A stretch of DNA of 64,000 nucleotides from Boswellia sacra (lineage: Eukaryota; Streptophyta; Magnoliopsida; Sapindales; Burseraceae). The notes under the pieces are model-generated. The model made no database searches and was not told where the DNA came from. It was given only the letters and a program-made list of their open reading frames with translations. Shown in pieces: positions 36,970-48,315 of the stretch. Position 1 is the stretch's first letter. Each line of letters starts with the position of its first letter. The DNA is taken from NCBI GenBank assembly GCA_013180625.2, contig SNVD02005116.1:124001-188000 (forward strand), in the 5' to 3' direction. Made by a program: the position numbers and the translations under genes.

Positions 36970-38189
36970 TGTTGACCCAGGTATGGCAACCCAAGAGGGG
37001 GGGTGAATTGGGTTTTTATTTATAAAAACGGATTTAGAAAACTTTTCTTGAAAGATCAAAATTATTTAAATCTTTCTTTAAGAACAAAGGTGAAGAAGAT
37101 GAAAATAGAATGCAATCAAGAGAATGGGAATAAAGAACAATCACAAGTGCAAGTAAATGTAAAGAGGATAGGGATAGAGAGAGTGCAAACTCGATGTACG
37201 TGGTTCGGCAAACCTTGCCTACGTCCACGGGCTCCTAGCTCCACAAGCTAGGCTTTCCACTAAGTTGTAGAAATCTTTACAACTTGCTTGATGAACAACC
37301 TCACCAAGACTTTTTCCTTCAACCCTTGATAACACCACACCAAGAGTTCTTCTTGATGAACAACCTCACCAAGGCAACTTCCTTCAACTCTTGATAACAC
37401 CACACCAAGAGTTCTTCTTGATGAACAACCTCACCAAGACAACTTCCTTCAACTCTTGATAACACCACACCAAGAGTTCTTCTTGATGAACAACCTCACC
37501 AAGGCAACTTCCTTCAACTCTTGATAACACCACAGAGTTCTTCTTGATGAACAAACTCACCAAGGAAAGAGTTCTCTCAAGGATAACTTTTATCCTTTAC
37601 AAGAAGATCTCACTCTCACCACAATACAAAAACAAAGAAAATTTCTACAACAAAAGTACAACTCTCTTCAAAGAGTAGATAAAGAAAATGAAAGCTCTCT
37701 AGACTTGATATTTCTCTTGTTTTTTTGCTTGATAAAATGCTTCTCTTGCACTTCTTGAATGCATGGGAGAATAGCTCCTTTTATAGGCAAATGAGATGAA
37801 CTTAATCAAGTGAAGACACCCACTCCAAATTTTCTGTCCACCATAAAAACCGTAATCTTGTCTGCCATTTTTGTCAATGTTCCGTTTGAAATTTGAAAAT
37901 CATTCGGTGCTCATGTGACTTGATTTTTCTTTCTTGTGTCAGTCCACCAAATTGAATGATAATTCTGTCAGCCTTCCGTTTGAAATTTGAATTTCTTGTT
38001 TTTAAACTTTGGTGCCTTTAACATGTAGTCTTCTCCTTAGCTTTAACACTTCATTTTAATAAGCCTCTTCTTGATTTTACAATTATTTCAATGATATTAC
38101 TCTTGCACATAAATAAACATGTTAGTAAATCACAATGAATCAATGTGTATTGTTATCATCAAAATTATCATGTAGCCTTAGGGCTAACA
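36970..38189 (-). repeat. Copia B 5' LTR (right copy)
   Basis: 1,220 bp and nearly identical to the left copy. It carries one additional 65-bp unit in the internal array (about 37285-37565) and a small ~6-base deletion in its last unit. Confidence 0.95.
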
Positions 38190-38588
38190 TATTAGAGATT
38201 CATTCGATCTTTATTCAATCAAGAACTATGAGCATACGGTAAAAAGTGTGCTACAAGTTGAGTTATATGCACAACAAGAAGTGGATGAAAGAGAGTTTGT
38301 TTGTGAAGAAGATGTGCTTGGGTTAGGCCAGGAGTTGATGGAACTACAGTTGACATCAATGGTGCAAATGATGATGAAGAGATGGATGATGATGAATGAT
38401 AGTTTTTGTGGTAAAGTTTAGTTGTTGTAAGTATATCATGTTCCTTATGTATTAATGAAAGTTGTTTTTTGTTTTAACATTATTGGACATTCATTTATTG
38501 TACATGCATCAAACATTTATTCTATTTGTAATATAATCTATCAATAGGGTTTTAGTTTTCTAATGTTAATATCTTTTTGCAGCTTACT

Positions 38589-40500
38589 ATGGCACCAAAG
38601 AGACACCGAGATGACTCTATGGAAAGTGTACTACGAAGGGAGGCAGAATCTCGACGACAATCATCTACATCTTCCCAGTCTCAAATGAATATGAGAGACC
38701 AAGGTTTGTATATTAATGATAATTCTTTCATATAAATGTTTTACTTTATAATGTGAAACTAATTCTATATGATTAGGTGCATCATCACAAGCAAAAGGTC
38801 GTAGAGCTGCTCGTGGTAATTCTGAATGGGGCTCAGGCCAGATTTTACATGTTGATTTCAACGACAAATGGCAACCAATTGGTCCGAATAAGGAGACGTT
38901 TACATCCCAACTTGGCATCATAGCCAGAAATGGATCAATGGCTCCGTTGACTTTTACTAGTTGGCATGCCATGCCTGAGCACAAATTGAATGCAGTTTGG
39001 AAAGAAGTGAAGGTATTTAATTTAATTTAACTGCTAAGTTCAAAAGTATTTAAGTTATGTACATTATATTTTTTGTTATTGTAGGACAATACAGATGTTC
39101 TGGATGAGTATAAACCTCATTGTTTAAAAGTAATTGGAGTACTTTGGAGGGATTAGAAAGCTCGTGTTAAGAGAGACTTTTACAAGCCATATCTGACTTA
39201 TGAGGATCGTTTAGCATTTACCCCTCCAAAAATTAATGAAGAGCATTGGAAGATTTTAGTGGCTTATTAGAGCAGCGAAGGAGCTCAAGTAAGTTATGAA
39301 AATGATTGCTAAGATAATTGTTTTCTCAAAATATACTAAAATATTGCTCTTTAATATTACAGAAACAAGCAGAGAGAAATAAGGCAAATCGTGCACACCA
39401 GTTTGCACTTCATAGGACTGGTCGCACATCTTTTGCTAAAAAGAGAGGAGAGGTAAGTTTTAACAACATTTAAAATTCGTGTAAATTGTTATAGATTTTG
39501 CATTGGTAATTAATTCGTTATATTTGTAACTTACTTCTTTTGCATATATACACTAATATATTTTTCTTTATTTTTCTTGTTAAGATGTCAAAGAGTGGAG
39601 AAAAAACAGATCACATAAGTGTATTTATCAAGACTAGAATGAGAAGTGATGGAGATGTAGTAGACACTGAGAGTGCTAAAATAATTGTACTTTTTTATAC
39701 TAAATTATATGCTCTTACAATTTGTGTTAAATTGGTTACACAATCCTTTTTTTATGCTTTTAATTATAGTTGTTTTCATCATTTTGCAGAGTCAACTACA
39801 AGAAGGCATGTCCAAAATACCTATTGAGCAACAAACCAAAGCTGCAGCAGAACGGGTATTTCAAGATGTATTGGGATGCGATCATCGTGGTTATGCCCGC
39901 ACATACAGCCATGGTCCTTCTCCAACTACTGTCATAAGTCAATGTTCATCTCAGCCTGTTGATGTGGAGAAATTGCATCAAGAATTACATGAAATGCGAG
40001 TGAAGAACAAAGAATTGAAGGAGTACAATATGCAGTTGTACAACTTTTTACAACAGAAATTGTCAAACATTGAAGAGCAGTTGCCACCATCTATACGACG
40101 TCAGGTATTCACTTACCTTTCATTTACTCTATATGTGGTTATCCATAGAGTTGCTATCTAATTCATAAAGCTGGTGAGAGATTGATTTGATTGATGATTT
40201 TAATTGTGAATTGCATTGAGAATATGCAGTTACTGAACTCGCCTTTGGCAATATAGTTGTATTTGCTAACTATTTAGCACAATGCTATATGTAGTACATA
40301 GAGTCTAAACCCAAATGACAACATGATTACTTTGTTTTTTTTTTTTAATAATTATAAGTTGTTGATAATTGAAACTCTTTAGGATTATAAGCTTTTCTAA
40401 ATCTTCCATAATATCTTAGGCTCCGGTTCCAGATGCTTCAAGTGCACATCGAAATCGTGTCAACATTGACTCTGCAACAACAAATGAGGAGGAGAATTAG
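38589..40500 (+). pseudogene. CACTA-1 TnpA-like protein (plant transposase Ptta/En/Spm family)
   Basis: Seven exons with good splice sites: 38589-38703, 38777-39012, 39085-39288, 39363-39452, 39585-39686, 39790-40104 and 40420-40500. The protein starts MAPKRHRDDSMESVL and contains GRRAARGNSEWGSG, SWHAMPEHKLNAVWKEV, QAERNKANRAHQFALHRTG, SFAKKRGEM, a predicted coiled coil around VEKLHQELHEMRVKNKELK, and ends ATTNEEEN. It matches the Transposase_24 (Ptta/En/Spm) layout, the DNA-binding partner that recognises subterminal repeats. Two in-frame stops spoil it: TAG after VLWRD in exon 3 and TAG after ILVAY, both at likely Trp or similar positions. It starts 190 bases after TnpD on the same strand, as in En/Spm elements. 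Confidence 0.88.
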
Positions 40501-40959
40501 GTATATATATATATGAAGTTATTTATCATTTCTACGTAAGGCATATAGCTTTCACTTGAACTTTTTTAATAAACTTATGAATAGTTAAATACTAATTTTT
40601 GCTTTTATTTGTGTAGGGTTTTTTGACATGAAGACTTGATTGGAACAAACTTAGACTTGATAAAGACTTGCTTTTATTTGTGTAGGTTTTTTAATAAGAA
40701 TTGTACACTTATTTTAGACTTTTGCACTTGTTGGAAACAAACTTAGGTAGCCTCTTTTTCTTTCATGTTTGCGAATGTATGTGAGGGTTTTCTTATGTTG
40801 TACTTTTATGTGTTATGCCAATATAAATTTATTTGTTACTTGTATGCGAATGTATTTTTATGGATGCAATGAATCAGGCTCTAAACAGGTTTCAAAAATT
40901 TTAATTATAAAAATGGACCACCCAGCTAAGGAAAAAAAAAAAGGATTCTGCACTTTTTA

Positions 40960-41593
40960 TGGTGGGCAAAAAAACCGCTGGAAATAACTACATGTCAAAC
41001 ATTTACAGCGGGCAGGAATACCGCAGTTAAAAAACCTTTACGGCGGTTTCAAAAACCGCCATAAATAAAGTATACCTCTAAATACTTCATTGAGAAGACT
41101 AACAATTCGGACAAAATGGCAGCAGAACGACAAAATTGAGCACCTCACCTATATTACCCCACAGTTCTCTTTCTTCGCCCCGTGATCCGCAACTATTCAT
41201 TCATTACGCACCTTTATCAACACAATCCCATCCATTTATCGAGGGCTCCAAAACTGAGGTTAAAATATTTTTACGACGGGCAGTGAAATCGTCGTACATA
41301 AATTGCACCGCACAATCCCATCCATTTACGACGGGCCTCAAAACTGCGGTTAACATATTTTTACGGCGAGCACCTAAACTGCCGTAAAAAATTTAGACCA
41401 CACAACAACCTTTTACAGTGGTTGACACGACCACGGTTAATAACTTTTTATGATGAGCAGGAACCGCATTAAAAAGTGAAAATGCCTTTTACTGTGCCAC
41501 TTTATACCGCGAGCTTAAACTGCTGTTGGACCACTGTAAAAGACCTTTTACCATAGTTTTGACTCGCTGTAAAAGGTCGTTTTTCTTGTAGTG
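40960..41593 (-). repeat. CACTA-1 right subterminal repeats and terminus
   Basis: Many copies of a ~12-bp motif (tttacggcgg, ccgcagttaa, aaccgccataaa, ttacgacggg and variants) in both orientations fill the last 600 bases. They end in the inverted terminus TTTTCTTGTAGTG. Paired copies form small hairpins. These are the presumed TnpA binding sites. Confidence 0.88.
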
Positions 41594-42910
41594 ACATATC
41601 CAATGATTTTTTACAAACTCAAGTTGTATGAAATATTGGTAGTTAATGAATTATAGATTTAGTTTTATTAAACGTTTTGTAACATGAATCCCAATAGTAA
41701 AAAAACTTAGAAACTTAAAAATGGGAAGGGAAAAAGAGAATTAATTTTTCTTTTGGTGGCAGATTTTCCATAATAACAATTAACGTCACGTTATTAGGAT
41801 TTAGTTATTCTTCAAAATATCCTCCTTTTAGTTATTTTTGCTCTTATTACAAAATTAGTCCTTTATTTCTTCTATTTCTAAATCAAAACTGGATTGGGTT
41901 AAGAAGTCACAAAATGGGCGGTGCTAATCTAAATATGATTTGTGGTTTCCTGCGGTGCTATTGCTCGTATATTGAATTAAAATATTTTTCTTAATTATAA
42001 ATTTATCTTTAGTCGAAAGGACTTAAAAACAATTATTTATAAGCAGGTTCAGTAAATCACTTAGGTCTATTTCTATAATTGATTAAAATATTTTAATTAA
42101 ATATTTTTGCTTCAGTTAACTGGCTTTGCAGGACTATTTCAATAATTGAACATATTTTTGGTTTTTTATATGATTGTTTTTTTAACTTTAACATTAGCTT
42201 AGGTCTATTTGTCTGCCACAATCAAATTTGAAAATTTGATCGATCTCAATCATTTTGCATTTGATAAACTTGTTTCACTAATCTCCTAAAGAAGAAGATT
42301 TGTATTGCTTTCTATACATAGGATAATAGTAGTCTTATTAAGCTTTATTAATTTCTAAAGTCATTTACATGATAGAGGATTATACGGTAGACAACAAATT
42401 TTCATTTTAAATTATTTGTTTAATAATAAATTAAAATCAATGATAAATATTAAATTCTTTAGATATCTGTAAGAATATATGTTAAAATAATCAAATCTCA
42501 ATCAGTTGTTAATTGATTGTCGAAAGACCAAATTTGGGTTTATTATTAAATTAAAAAACATACAGTGAAAACATATATAGTGGTTTTGACATATGATTTT
42601 ACAAAATCATAATTTTTAGCCTTATTTATCAAGTTTGCTTCTGAACAATAACCAGTAGTGGAAATAAAAATAAAAATAAAAACCAAAAAATGATAAAGTT
42701 TTCAAACCTACATGATTAAAACAAAATTGTAGATTGAAATTGATCGAAAACCAGAAACCACAACCACGGTGGTTTTGCACAGGCTTCAATAACTATATTA
42801 ATGAATCATTAAGAGAAACATTCACAATTAATTACTTTTGAGAAAAAGGAATGGATCTCTTTAGAAAAATAATAAGACAAAGATATTTGTATTTTTTTCA
42901 TTAACACCCC

Positions 42911-43266
42911 TGTTGGGATGCAATGAACACTCAGAACAGATTCTAGGAGAAAAATAACTCTTATTTAAAGAGAAAATCTGAATACAAGAATTATACAAAA
43001 AAAACTCCCCTAAACACACTTTCCTGGAGCTCTCTAGCTCTCTACCTCTCAAAACTCTCTGGTTTTGGAATCTCCCTAGATTTTTTAACTCTGTAGAAAT
43101 CGTCCTATATTTATAGGAGATTTCTGCATCAAATTTCAACATGTTAGGTGAAGAGTTGGCTACCTAACCTTCACCTAACATACCTAACACACCTACCTTC
43201 ACCTACCTTCACATGGAAGGGAAATTCTAGAGCTCATGCATGTCATACATGAGCTCAACACTAGCA
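42911..43266 (-). repeat. Copia C 3' LTR (left copy)
   Basis: 356 bp, TGTTGGGATG to ACTAGCA, paired with 47973-48315. It has several substitutions and a ~12-base extra stretch (a second taaccttcacc-like copy) relative to the right LTR. Confidence 0.95.
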
Positions 43267-43429
43267 ATTCTCCCCTTCCATCCCATGTGAAAGGGAATAA
43301 CCACAAAGATAATCAAACAGTCTCTAATCCAACTACGTCTCTACATAGCTCTAGCTTGTTTCTTGTGACTACCTTTGTTAGCATGTCTGCATAATTCTCC
43401 TCAGTATGGATCTTCACTAATTTCAATAG

Positions 43430-44716
43430 TTATTTATCCATTACATCGCATATCCAATGATAGTGAATGTCAATATGCTCTGTTTGGGAATGATACACTG
43501 AATTCTTGCTCAAATCCAGAGCACTTTGACTGTCATAGTGTATTTTGTACTTTTTTTGCTTGATCCCAAGTTCTTGGAAAAACCGCTTCAACCACAACAT
43601 TTCCTTTCCAGCTTTCACTGTGGTAATATATTCAGCCTCTGTTGTGGATAGCACAATACACTTTTGTAGTTTTGACTGCCATGACACAACTCCCCCTGCA
43701 AAAGTGTAAACAAAACCTGACGTAGATTTCCTACTGTCAGAATCTGCAGCCATATTTGAATCTGTATAGCCTTCCAAGACTAGATCAGCTCCCCCATAAC
43801 ACAAGTATATCTTTGAAGTACCTTTCAGGTATCTGAGAATCCACTTGACTGTCTCCCAATGTTCTTTCCCTGGGTTGGAAAGAAACCTGCTCACTACTCC
43901 TACAGCATGAGTAATATCCAGCCTTGTGCACACCATGACATACATCAAACTTCCCACAACAGAAGAATAAGGCACCGACGCCATGTCCTCTATCTTTTTC
44001 TTGGATGAGGGATGTGATCTCTTGCTTAGCTTGAAGTGATTAGCTAGTGGCACACTAACTGGCTTAGCACCATCCATGTTAAACCTTTGAATCACATGTT
44101 AAACATATTTCTCCTGAGACAACCATAACTTCTTCATTTTCCTGTCTCGACGGATATGCATCCCTAAGATTTGCTAAGCTGGTCCTAAATCCTTCATATC
44201 GAAGGTTGTTGAAAGCTCATTCTTCAGCTGCTTTATTTTTGTTGCATCCTTCCCGACGATCAGTATGTCGTCCACATATAACATAAGTGCAACAAAATCT
44301 CCATCTGGAAGTTTTTGAAAATAGACACACTGGTCTGCAGCGGTTCTTTTGTACCCATGACTCACCATGAAGGAGTCAAACTTCTTGTACCATTGCCTTG
44401 GTGCTTGCTTAAGGCCATACAAGCTCTTTTTTAGCTTGCACACAAGGTTTTCTTTTCCTTGAACCTCGAATCCTTCTGGCTACTTCATTTCTTCATGCAA
44501 GTCTCTATGAAGAAATGCTATCTTCACATCCATTTGTTCAAACTCTAAATCTAGACATGCAGTCAACCCGAGGATGACGCAGATTGAGGACATCTTTACC
44601 ACTGGTGAGAAGATTTCATCAAAGTTAATTCCTTTCTTTTGAAGGAATCCTTTTACCACCAACCGGACTTTATGCTTCATCACCTTTCCTGTTCTATCTT
44701 TCTTGAGCTTGAACAC
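43430..44716 (-). pseudogene. Copia C reverse transcriptase and RNase H
   Basis: RT starts FKLKKDRTGKVMKHKVRLVV and contains EQMDVKIAFLHRDLHEEM (first Asp retained). A stop after EEMK follows, then VCKLKKSLYGLKQAPRQWY and the catalytic LYVDDILIVGKD. A TGA or TAG breaks the region after MKDLGPA and again near the LSQEKYV block. RNase H has LEGYTDSNMAADSDSRKSTS, STTEAEYITTV, HYDSQSALDLSKN and IDIHYHWICDV. The core acidic residues are retained. The C-terminus stops soon after VMDK where the family continues into a short tail (…HTIENPADMLTK). Confidence 0.92.
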
Positions 44717-45298
44717 TCACTTATTCCTCAGTGCCTTCTTTCCGTCAGGGAGTTCGACCAGTACATAAGTTTTATTCTTCTCTAGAAAAATCATCTCATC
44801 TTGCATTGCATGTAGCCAACGTTCTTTGTTTGGATGAGATAAGGCTTCACGAAAGCTTTCTAGCTCCCCCTCATTAGTAAGCAGTGCATACTCTGATTTC
44901 GGATATTTTCTTGACGGAATCTGATCTCACTCAGATCTTTTTAGTTGAGGTTATTCAACTTTAGGAGGTATAATAGCTTCTACAGATGATTGTGGCTCCC
45001 CCGGCTCAACAATCTCTTCATTTTCCTCCTCCTGATATGCTTTTGGAACTTCTTCTGGCACCTCGTCATTTTATGTGGCATTTGGTGCTGGAGCAAAATC
45101 TGTAACAATATCTGGGGCACTGCTAGTGAGATTTTTAGATATTGTTATTTTTTCAGCGTCTTCAAATGTTTGGCCTTCATGGAACACCACATCTCTGCTT
45201 CGAATGACTTTCTTTTTCTTTGGGTCCCATAATCTGTATCCAAATTCTTTATCTCCATAACCAATGAAAATACATAGGACAGTTCTTGCATCGAGCTT

Positions 45299-46140
45299 CT
45301 ATCTGAGCTCCTTGGATACATGTGCGAAGGCTGAACAACTAAACACTTTTAAATGATTATAGAAGGGCTTTTTATTAGACCATACCTTCATTGAAATCTC
45401 GAAATTTAGTGGTACCAATGGTGATCTGTTGATTAAATAACAGGCGGTGCGAACAGCCTCTCCCCAGAATGGCTTGGGCAACTTAGCCATTCTGAGCATG
45501 CTCCTAAGCCGTTCCATGATAGTTCGGTTTATCCTCTCGGCCACTCCATTGTGCTGTGATGTATGTGGGACAGTTTTTTCATGACGAATGTCATATCTCC
45601 TATAGTAAGCATCGAACTCTGTAGAGGTATAATCGCCTCCATTATCTGATCGGAGGCATTTTAACTTCTTACCTGTTTCACGTTCTACCATGACGTGAAA
45701 CAGCTTGAACTTCTCCAGAACTTGATCCTTCGTCTTGAGGAAATACACCCATACCTTTTGAGATGCATCATCAATGAAGGTTAAGAAATACCTGTTGCAA
45801 CCTAGGGTCTCCACTTCGAGAGGTCCGCATACATCAGAGTGTACTAATTCCAACAACTTTGATTACTTCACTAATTAAGAGCTAATGACACCCTTCGTTG
45901 TTTATCGTACAAGTAATAGTCACAAGGATTGGATGCTACATCCTTAGAGACGGTAATTAGCTCCTTCTTATCAAGAATTGATAAACCCTTCTCACTCATG
46001 TAACCGAGCCTTTTATGCCACAAATCCTGAGAGACCATGTGTTCTGCTACATTAAGGCGTTCTCCGTCTATCTTTACATGAGTCCTGTAAAGATTGTTAC
46101 ATAGTTTTCCTCGAGCGACCACCATAACCCCCTTCATCAT
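45299..46140 (-). pseudogene. Copia C integrase
   Basis: The zinc-finger part (45871-46140) reads LWHKRLGYMSEKGL, where the second His of HKRLGHMS is Tyr. The CxxC part is NPCDYYLYDKQ, with the second Cys also changed to Tyr. The catalytic core (45299-45856) keeps all three acidic residues: VHSDVCGPLEVE, LRSDNGGDYTS and HNGVAERINRTIMERL. A stop separates the two parts near 45865. Both finger changes are C-to-Y or H-to-Y transitions. Confidence 0.9.
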
Positions 46141-46143
46141 CTT

Positions 46144-46410
46144 CTATGTACCATTGGTGAAACAACTCTCATAGCCTTGCTCATCAAAAGCTTTTACTGA
46201 AAGCAGGTTAAGTCCAAGATCTAGCACATGACAAACGTCCTTCAAGGTTATTGTACATCTAACTTTCATTTGAAATTGAACATCACCAATTCCCATAATT
46301 TTAGCTGTGCTATTATTTCCAATCTTCACTATACCAAAGTCTCTTGCTTTGTATTTGGTAAAGATCTCTTTGCAAGGAGTAACATGGCAGGAAGCTGCTA
46401 TGTCTATCAC
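46144..46410 (-). pseudogene. Copia C protease region
   Basis: The frame begins IDIAASCHVTPCKEIF. The Copia motif here is normally DTGAS-HVTP, so the active-site T-G is replaced by I-A next to a retained Asp. The conserved ITLKDVCHVLDLGLNLLSV block follows, and the frame then approaches the integrase. Confidence 0.8.
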
Positions 46411-46554
46411 TCATTCTACTCCTTGGTCTGCTATGTGGAAGCATGTCTCTTCTGTACAAAGGTTCATATCTTCTACAAGTGTAACTCGTGGCTCTCCGCT
46501 GCTTTATGCTTGTGAACTCTCCTAATTCTGCTTCCATAAACTGTGACAATTTTT

Positions 46555-47306
46555 CTTTAAATGGCCCTCTTTACCATAGTGATAGCATTTGTACATAGGT
46601 CTCCGCCCATCTGTTGACTTACACCTTCTGTCTGTTGACTTGCCTCTACTTTTACTTCTACCTCTCCTTCAGTTTTGATCTTCTCAAGACTGTCTTCCTC
46701 GATTCTCCATGATGTAGGCTTGCTATTGACTGGCGCCTATATCTTTCCTTCTAGCCTCCTCATTGAACAAGGCATCCTCAACCATTGATAAGGTAAGTTT
46801 GTCACCGGGAGCTGAATTACTGAGGGAGACCACCAACGTCTCCCATGAGTCTGGAAGGGAGCTTAAAATATGAGAGCTTGTTCTTCATCTCCAAGCTGTA
46901 ATTCAACTACTGACAGCTGATTTACCAAGTTTTGGAACTCACTTGTATGTTCTGCTGTAGAAGTTCCACTCTGCAACTTCAAGTTTACAAGCCGTCTCAT
47001 CAGGATGGCTTTGTTCCGTGCTAACTTGGCCTGATACATACCCTCTAATTTTGTCCAGAGAGAATATGCATCTACTTTGTGAGCTACATGGTGGAAGACG
47101 CTATGGTCGATCCATTGCCTGATCTGACCGATACGTTTTCCGTTCATCTTCTTCCACTCTACTTCTTTCTCAGACTCAAGTCTCTACCCTTTGAATTCTA
47201 TAGGATCAAATAGATCCTTACAACTGAGGAGATCCTCCATCCTGTGTCTCTATAGTATGTAGTTGGTAGCTATCAACTTACTCATGGCTCCGAATGATTC
47301 TTTCAT
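46555..47306 (-). pseudogene. Copia C gag (capsid-nucleocapsid)
   Basis: The likely ATG is at 47306 (MKESFGAMSKLIATNYILQ), with a stop soon after in the ESEK region. The capsid continues IGQIRQWIDHSVFHHVAHKV, AYSLWTKLEGMYQAKLARNK, LMRRLVNLKLQSGTSTAEH and FQNLVNQLSVVELQLGD. The UBN2 pattern is clear. Frames change near 46860. The zinc knuckle reads CYHYGKEGHLKKNC, with the second Cys replaced by Tyr as in Copia A. Confidence 0.87.
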
Positions 47307-47972
47307 TTTAGAAAAATTAATTGACTAAAATTGGAATTGAATTTCAAAAATCTGAGCCCACTGTTGCATCCAGAACGACCAAAAATGGTGGAATAGCCTC
47401 TTCTAGGGCTCAAAAATTCTTTTTGTGCAAGAAATATAAAGCTTGAAAATCTCAAGGACTAAACTTAAAATTTCAAGGACTAAACTGAAAACTGCAGAAG
47501 ACTATGGCGCCAAAAAGAATTCTCAAAAACTATAGGCATTAAAATAATTTTAGAAAGGTGTGCTGACGTGACAGTGCCTGGACACGTGGCTCTGACGTGG
47601 CTGACCCGTGGTTGATGGCGCAGCTGCTGATGTGGCAACGGTGACGTGGTAGATAATATACTGACGTGTTGCTAATGTGGTGGATGATGTGTTAGCTGAA
47701 GTGGGTCGTCTTCAACCTCTGGAGCGCGTGTGGCACGTGAAGCCCACTCGCAATGCAGGTTGACGGCGCATGCGGCTTCTTTGGTGGTCAAATTTTTCAC
47801 CAAAAAATTGTAAAATGCTCACCTCAATGTCAGGAACACACTGGACATTTCAAATTTTAATTTTGAGTACTTTCAAAAAATCCGAAATTTCTGGACACAA
47901 GGGATAATTTTTCTCTAATTTTTCTCTCTCTGTTCTGACACTCCAAGAGCTCAACCAAGCTCTGATACCACT

Positions 47973-48315
47973 TGTTGGTATGCAATGAACACTCAGAACA
48001 AATTCTAGGAGAAAAATAACTCTTATTTACAGAGCAAATTTGAATACAATAATTATACAAAAAACTCCCCTAAACACACTTTCCTGGAGCTCTCTGGCTC
48101 TCTACCTCTCAAAACTCTTTGGTTTTAGAATCTCCCTAGATTTTTTTACTCTGTAGAAATCGTCATCTATTTATAAGAGATTTCTACATCAAATTTCAAT
48201 ATTTTAGGTGAAGAGTTGGCCACCTAACATGCCTAACACACCTACCTTCACCTACCTTCACATGGGAGGGAAATTCTGAAGCTCATGCATGTCATACATG
48301 TGCTCAACACCAGCA
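47973..48315 (-). repeat. Copia C 5' LTR (right copy)
   Basis: 343 bp with the PBS (minus-strand TGGTATCAGAGC) two bases away at 47959-47970. It is followed by the acccc target duplication. Confidence 0.95.

Larger units (their letters stand above)
31079..38194 (-). mobile_element. Copia B: complete Ty1/copia retrotransposon nested in CACTA-1
   Basis: The element spans 31084-38189 (7,106 bp). LTRs are 1,159 bp (31084-32242) and 1,220 bp (36970-38189), beginning TGTTGACCCAGG and ending CTAACA. Flanks are tgtta on the left and tatta on the right, a 4-of-5 target duplication. On the minus strand the primer-binding site TGGTATCAGAGC lies two bases inside the 5' LTR (36956-36967), and a polypurine tract AAAAAGGAGGAG precedes the 3' LTR. 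The coding order gag, PR, IN, RT, RH is complete but interrupted by stops and frameshifts. The LTRs are close in sequence. Their main difference is the copy number of an internal 65-bp repeat, so insertion is more recent than the CACTA host. Confidence 0.95.
27667..38399 (+). pseudogene. CACTA-1 TnpD-like transposase (Transposase_21), split by Copia B
   Basis: The N-terminus reads DIEKSWIDLGDKFSKPYLNG, then CPCKKCYNQYLM. This is the transposase-associated zinc-binding domain, though no ATG is visible where the family has one. Transposase_21 follows: KLGFAYKTWDVCPNNCMLF, MRWHAEDR, RLGLAADGFNPF, VVLIPYNLPPW, LHAALLWTINDFPAYAILSG, CPSC and HGRKFCYLGHRRFLP. DUF4218-like sequence comes next (DVMHVEKNVCDN, YVRNRAHLEASIAKGYLMEE), then DUF4216 (IIEIRYVNSMKFVLFKCDW). 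Lesions: a frameshift near 28510, stops near 28632 and 28885, and a GC (not GT) donor near 29957. Copia B sits near the end of DUF4216. The frame can be picked up after it at 38190 and runs to VDGTTVDINGANDDEEMDD with a stop at 38397-38399. The protein would cut and join the element ends. Confidence 0.92.
21215..41596 (+). mobile_element. CACTA-1: 20.4-kb En/Spm (CACTA) transposon
   Basis: The element starts CACTATAAGAAAA at 21218 and ends TTTTCTTGTAGTG at 41593. It is flanked by the 3-bp target duplication aca (21215-21217 and 41594-41596). This length, terminus and TSD are diagnostic of the CACTA superfamily. It carries two plus-strand transposase genes in the usual order: TnpD-like (27667-38399) and TnpA-like (38589-40500). 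Both ends have short GC-rich palindromic subterminal motifs. The TnpD gene is split by Copia B and has stops, and TnpA has two in-frame stops, so the copy is non-autonomous now. About 6.4 kb at the left end precede the transposase. That stretch holds a minisatellite and exon-like pieces of uncertain origin. Confidence 0.93.

Noticed and set aside
31400..37565. Regularly spaced repeats that could suggest a CRISPR-like array
   Set aside because: Units are directly adjacent tandem copies without unique spacers, inside plant LTRs.
39685..40161. 158-codon open frame starting in intron 5 of the TnpA gene
   Set aside because: The N-terminal 35 or so residues are intron sequence read through. Only the exon 6 portion after the TTTTGCAG acceptor at 39789 is coding.
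44990..45260. Plus-strand hydrophobic open frames within Copia C
   Set aside because: Antisense to the integrase-RT linker of Copia C. Apparent hydrophobicity comes from acidic codons read in reverse.
46228..46549. Open frames on the plus strand and a second minus-strand frame around the Copia C protease
   Set aside because: Shadows of the protease-gag junction. The conserved text is in the minus-strand frame starting at 46410.
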